A DNA stretch of 16,550 nucleotides, taken from NCBI GenBank assembly GCA_003023165.1, contig PXSD01000052.1:1-16550 (forward strand), read 5' to 3'. Positions within the stretch are counted from its first letter, which is position 1; every line of letters begins with the position of its first letter. A program made the translations under genes and the position numbers. Shown in pieces: positions 14,084 to 16,550 of this stretch. Source of the stretch: Halobacteriales archaeon QS_9_67_15 (GTDB taxonomy: Archaea; Halobacteriota; Halobacteria; Halobacteriales; Haloarculaceae). The notes beneath the pieces are model-generated. The model had not been told where the DNA came from. It made no database searches and was given only the letters and a program-made list of their open reading frames with translations.

Positions 14084-14728
14084 ATGGAAGTGACCTGGCA
14101 CGGCCACTCGACGTGGCACATTACGGTGGGGAACACAGACCTGCTGATCGACCCGTTTTTCGACAACCCGAAGACGGACCTCTCGCCCGAGGACCTCGAC
14201 ACGCCCGATTACGTCCTGTTGACACACGGACACGCGGACCACATCGGGCACGCCGACGCGTTCTCTGGCGCGACGCTGGTCGCCGTCCCCGAACTGGCCT
14301 CGTTCGCGCGGGAAGAACTCGGCTTCGACGACGCCGTCGGCGGCATGGGGATGAATCTCGGCGGGACGGTCGAGTGCGGCGACGCCTTCGTCACGATGCA
14401 CCGCGCCGACCACACGAACGGCATCGAGACGGACTACGAGTACTCCGCGGGGCCGCCGGCCGGCTTCGTCATCTCCGACACGAAGCCCACGCAGGTCGCC
14501 GACGAGGAGAGCGAGGCGTTCTACCACGCCGGCGACACCGGGCTCATGACCGAGATGCGCGACGTGATCGGGCCGTTCGACCACGTCTTCCCGATGCACT
14601 ACGACACCTTCCCGCCCATCGAGGTCGACACCGAGGAGTTCGTCGGCGAGGTCGCCGCCACCGGGAGCGACGCCGAGGTCCACGTCCTCGACGGCGACGA
14701 GACGTTTGACCTCTCGGACGGCTACTGA
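14084..14728 (+). CDS. UPF0173-family metal-dependent hydrolase (metallo-beta-lactamase fold), internally shortened
   Basis: 214 residues. Motifs: WHGHSTW (5-11), LIDPFF (21-26), THGHADHIGH (47-56) giving metal ligands H48, H50, D52 and H53, the histidines in MHRADHTNG (105-113), HAGDTG (148-153), and PMHYDTFPPIE (170-180). This matches the YtkL/UPF0173 group, whose substrate is unknown. Family members normally carry about 28 residues between HAGDTG...VIG and the ...PxHYDTFP block, including a conserved PIGDxFTMGP motif; here VIG is followed directly by PFDHVFPMHYDT, so that motif is missing in frame. Whether the enzyme is active, or the gap is shared by relatives, cannot be told from this window. 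A hairpin follows the stop. Confidence 0.9.
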   Translation: MEVTWHGHSTWHITVGNTDLLIDPFFDNPKTDLSPEDLDTPDYVLLTHGHADHIGHADAFSGATLVAVPELASFAREELGFDDAVGGMGMNLGGTVECGDAFVTMHRADHTNGIETDYEYSAGPPAGFVISDTKPTQVADEESEAFYHAGDTGLMTEMRDVIGPFDHVFPMHYDTFPPIEVDTEEFVGEVAATGSDAEVHVLDGDETFDLSDGY

Positions 14729-14732
14729 CGCC

Positions 14733-14750
14733 TGCGGGAGTCGTCCCGCA
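14733..14750 (+). terminator. Hairpin just after the UPF0173 gene
   Basis: TGCGGGA and TCCCGCA form a perfect 7-bp stem with a GTCG loop, starting 5 bp after the stop codon. No U-tract follows directly, so it may be a 3'-end-stabilising hairpin instead of a classical terminator. Confidence 0.45.
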
Positions 14751-14802
14751 CACCACGGGCAGAGTGACGGTCCGGAGAGAGACAGTTCGGACCGTGTGGC
14801 CA

Positions 14803-14810
14803 GGTTTTAG
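14803..14810 (+). promoter_or_regulatory. TATA-like box of the OsmC-family gene
   Basis: GGTTTTAG, 27-34 bp upstream of the ATG at 14837; typical haloarchaeal leaderless spacing. Confidence 0.55.
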
Positions 14811-14836
14811 AAGGGGGCGGACGAACGTTTTCACGT

Positions 14837-15235
14837 ATGGCAGACATCGAAGCCACAAGCGTCAGTGAGGAAGGGTACACGACCGAAAGCGAGATCGGCG
14901 GCGAGTGGCAGCTAGTCGTCGACGCGCTCTCCGAGGACGGTCCGGACCCGAACCAGGTCCTGGCCGCCGACTACGCCTCCTGTTACGTCCCCGCCCTGCG
15001 CGTGGCCGCCCAGCAGACCGGCTACGACGACATCGGGCGCGTCGAGGTCGAAGTCGAAGCCGACCTCGACGAGGACGACGACCTCGAAGCGATCGAGTTC
15101 ACCGTCCACACCGAGGCCGCGCTCGGCGAGGACGTCCAGGAGGTCGTCGAACTCGGCGAGGAGATCTGTCACGTCCATTCGGCGCTGATCGACGAGCTCC
15201 ACGCCGACATCACGCTCGAAGACGACGCGTTCTAG
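14837..15235 (+). CDS. OsmC/Ohr-family protein
   Basis: 132 residues. OsmC and Ohr proteins are thiol peroxidases that reduce organic hydroperoxides. The family pattern PDPNQVLAADYASCY (36-50) supplies the first redox cysteine C49, and EEICHVHSAL (108-117) the second, C111, in the usual central and C-terminal helices. Acidic beta-strand segments (VEVEVEADLDEDDD) are halophilic adaptations. Residues before 25 are shorter than in many OsmC proteins, as in compact archaeal members. It has its own TATA-like box and is convergent with the PRC-barrel gene 14 bp downstream. Whether it is closer to OsmC or Ohr cannot be settled by eye. Confidence 0.9.
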   Translation: MADIEATSVSEEGYTTESEIGGEWQLVVDALSEDGPDPNQVLAADYASCYVPALRVAAQQTGYDDIGRVEVEVEADLDEDDDLEAIEFTVHTEAALGEDVQEVVELGEEICHVHSALIDELHADITLEDDAF

Positions 15236-15249
15236 AAGGAGACCCGCGG

Positions 15250-15549
15250 TCAGGCCGCCACTTCTTCGTCGCCCTCGGCATCCCCGCGGACCCGCTCGAC
15301 GACGTCGTTGACGATGACGATGTCCCCGATGGCCTGCACCCAGCGGTACGGGACGATGACGCCCCGGGAGGCGCTCACCTCCGGGTCGAACAGTTCGGTG
15401 TTGACCTGATGGAGCGCCAGACCGGTCACCTCCTGGACGTCGAGGTCGAGCCGCAGGTCTTCGACTTCGCCGACGAACACGCCGTTTTTCGTGTACACTT
15501 CACGCCCCACCAGCGTCGTGATCTCCTGTGGCGCCGTCTCGGGATTCAT
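15250..15549 (-). CDS. PRC-barrel domain protein (CdpB-like)
   Basis: 99 residues, almost entirely one PRC-barrel: ITTLVGREVYTKNGVFVGEVEDLRL... begins the domain, with VIVPYRWVQAIGDIVIV (64-80) the closing strands, then an acidic tail. Small stand-alone PRC-barrel proteins of this size in haloarchaea include the CdpB1/CdpB2 cell-division factors that work with SepF and FtsZ; I place this protein in that general group but cannot say which, or whether it acts in division. Older annotation would link the fold to RNA processing (RimM-like). The ATG at 15549 is in frame with the domain and about 26 bp downstream of a TTTTAA box, so it is leaderless. Confidence 0.85.
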   Translation of the reverse strand: MNPETAPQEITTLVGREVYTKNGVFVGEVEDLRLDLDVQEVTGLALHQVNTELFDPEVSASRGVIVPYRWVQAIGDIVIVNDVVERVRGDAEGDEEVAA

Positions 15550-15574
15550 ATGCCATACCTCGGGAGGCGGGGGC

Positions 15575-15580
15575 TTAAAA
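15575..15580 (-). promoter_or_regulatory. TATA-like box of the PRC-barrel gene
   Basis: TTTTAA on the minus strand (GATTTTAAGCCC), 26-31 bp upstream of the ATG at 15549. Confidence 0.6.
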
Positions 15581-15662
15581 TCTTGTTCTACGTCTGACGA
15601 CCGGTCCGGATAGCCGTCCGTCGACCGTCGTTCGTGCGTCGGACGCACACGACGCCGAGGAG

Positions 15663-15667
15663 TTATA
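15663..15667 (+). promoter_or_regulatory. TATA-like box of the thioredoxin gene
   Basis: TTATA, 26-30 bp upstream of the ATG at 15693; leaderless spacing. Confidence 0.55.
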
Positions 15668-15692
15668 CGGTCGTGACGCCTACAGACTTCCG

Positions 15693-16127
15693 ATGAGTGA
15701 AGCGAGCGACGACCAGACCGACGAGGAACTGGAACGCATCCGGGAACAGAAGAAGGAACGACTGCAGTCGGACGAGACTGCCGACGGGTCCGGCGGCGCA
15801 GCGACGGAGTCGCCGAACGAACCCGTCCACGTCGACGGCGAGGGCCACTTCGCGGACGTCGTCGGCGACGGCGTCGTCCTCGTGGACTTCTACGCCGACT
15901 GGTGTGGCCCCTGCAAGATGCTCGCACCGGTCGTCGAGGACATCGCGAAGACGACCGACGCCACCGTCGCGAAGGTCGACATCGACGCCCACCAGGGGCT
16001 CGCCCGCGAGTACGGCGTCCAGGGCGTCCCGACGGTGTTCCTGTTCGTCCACGGCGAGGCGACCGAGCGACTGGTCGGGATGCAGGACGAAGGGACACTG
16101 CGTGACCTGATCGAACAGCACGTCTGA
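15693..16127 (+). CDS. trxA: Thioredoxin with charged N-terminal extension
   Basis: 144 residues. General disulfide reductase of the cytoplasm. The thioredoxin fold spans about 45-144, with the active site DWCGPCK (69-75; C71 and C74), the preceding strand VVLVDFYA, and the cis-proline region GVPTVFLF (111-118; P113). Classical thioredoxins are about 105 residues; this one adds roughly 45. The extension begins MSEASDDQTDEELERIREQKKERLQ, predicted helical and mixed-charge, followed by a Ser/Gly/Glu linker. Divergent from the PRC-barrel gene across 143 bp, each with its own TATA-like box. Which thioredoxin reductase serves it is not visible here. Confidence 0.93.
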   Translation: MSEASDDQTDEELERIREQKKERLQSDETADGSGGAATESPNEPVHVDGEGHFADVVGDGVVLVDFYADWCGPCKMLAPVVEDIAKTTDATVAKVDIDAHQGLAREYGVQGVPTVFLFVHGEATERLVGMQDEGTLRDLIEQHV

Positions 16128-16191
16128 GCGCGGACGACTGGCGGCTTTCGAGTCGGCACACACCTCGGATAAATGCGCGGCGGAACTCGGA

Positions 16192-16203
16192 GCGACCGGT
16201 CGC
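16192..16203. repeat. 12-bp perfect palindrome between trxA and the DUF457-type gene
   Basis: GCGACCGGTCGC. It lies about 65 bp after the trxA stop and 69 bp before the next start; it could be a 3' hairpin or a binding site, or chance in GC-rich DNA. Confidence 0.3.
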
Positions 16204-16245
16204 GATACATCGGCGCGGTCTGCGGTCCAGCGGAACGAAAGGTTA

Positions 16246-16260
16246 TGGGACTGGGTCCCA
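16246..16260. promoter_or_regulatory. Inverted repeat overlapping the promoter of the DUF457-type gene
   Basis: TGGGAC and GTCCCA form a perfect 6-bp inverted repeat around TGG, beginning within the likely TATA element GGTTATGG (16241-16248) and ending 11 bp before the ATG at 16272. This is where a repressor dimer would block a leaderless archaeal promoter. Confidence 0.4.
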
Positions 16261-16271
16261 CAGGCACTGCC

Positions 16272-16550
16272 ATGCCTTCGACGCTGGTCCACCTCGCTTT
16301 CGGAGGGATGATCGCCGCCGCGCTGCTGGGCGACGCCTTCGACCGGCGAGCGCTCCTCGTGGTTCTCGCCGTCACCGCCGCGCCGGACCTCGATTCCTTT
16401 ATTGCACTGGTCTCCGTCGCCGGCCACCGGACGGTTTTGCATACGTACGTCACTCCGATCGTAGTGAGCGCCCTCTTGTACGCCGACACGCGGGTCCGTG
16501 ACCGTTCGTTCGTCCGCGACCGATGGGGGGCACGCGGGGTCCGTATCGCC
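16272..16550 (+). CDS. DUF457/YdjM-like membrane-bound metal-dependent hydrolase (3' end cut)
   Basis: 93 codons remain before the window edge. The N-terminus MPSTLVHLAFGGMIAAALLG is hydrophobic, followed by a second segment LLVVLAVTAAPDLDSFIALV and the motif HRTVLHTYVTPIV at about 57-69. His near the N-terminus (H7), PDLD (about 40-43) and HRxxLH are the usual metal-site layout of membrane-bound DUF457/YdjM-type hydrolases; the substrate is unknown. The ATG is 24-29 bp downstream of a GGTTATGG promoter-like element that overlaps an inverted repeat. Assignment rests on the first third only. Confidence 0.75.
   Translation, partial: MPSTLVHLAFGGMIAAALLGDAFDRRALLVVLAVTAAPDLDSFIALVSVAGHRTVLHTYVTPIVVSALLYADTRVRDRSFVRDRWGARGVRIA

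Noticed and set aside
1..16550. CRISPR array, prophage, IS transposase, toxin-antitoxin or defence island
   Set aside because: No regularly spaced repeats, transposase, integrase, capsid or nuclease-immunity genes are visible; the gene content is core haloarchaeal housekeeping.

Overview
This window is chromosomal DNA from an extremely halophilic archaeon (class Halobacteria). The evidence is very high GC, strongly acidic proteins, Tat-type lipoproteins, archaeal information-processing proteins (PriS, GINS, archaeal GluRS, RNase J), the archaeal isopentenyl phosphate kinase route to lipids, and TATA-like boxes about 25-30 bp upstream of most start codons, as expected for leaderless haloarchaeal transcripts. 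I cannot name the genus. Nearly all the DNA is accounted for by 17 genes; two are cut by the window edges, and no tRNA, rRNA, transposase or CRISPR array is visible.

Layout. Bases 1-1163 (minus) hold the 5' two-thirds of gltX. Bases 1244-2718 (minus) hold a 44-codon ORF translationally coupled to a Tat lipoprotein with FG-GAP/VCBS-like repeats; the short ORF and its promoter are a diverged copy of the gltX promoter and N-terminus. Bases 2837-3613 (minus) encode a YihY/BrkB-family membrane protein. Bases 3835-9876 (minus) are an isoprenoid cluster in the order mevalonate kinase - isopentenyl phosphate kinase - two-TM protein with a very long acidic tail - RNase J - polyprenyl diphosphate synthase. 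From 9968 (plus) a replication pair follows: primase small subunit PriS and a GINS subunit. Facing it is a minus-strand HtrA-like lipoprotein protease (12243-13406). Then come a small membrane protein with a basic tail, a UPF0173-type metallo-hydrolase, an OsmC-family protein (all plus), a PRC-barrel protein (minus), a thioredoxin (plus) and the start of a DUF457-type membrane protein (plus, cut by the edge).

Functionally, mvk, ipk and idsA supply three steps of archaeal lipid precursor synthesis, with RNase J one base from idsA. priS and gins supply replication factors. htrA, osmC and trxA suggest envelope and redox stress functions, although each appears to have its own promoter.

The least ordinary features are: the gltX 5'-end duplication flanking the lipoprotein gene; a palindromic intergenic element at 3756-3835 whose half recurs, inverted, at 14002-14051 and there supplies a TATA-like box; an apparent in-frame loss of a conserved motif in the UPF0173 protein; and a roughly 220-nt structured, GC-rich leader before RNase J in a region where other genes look leaderless.
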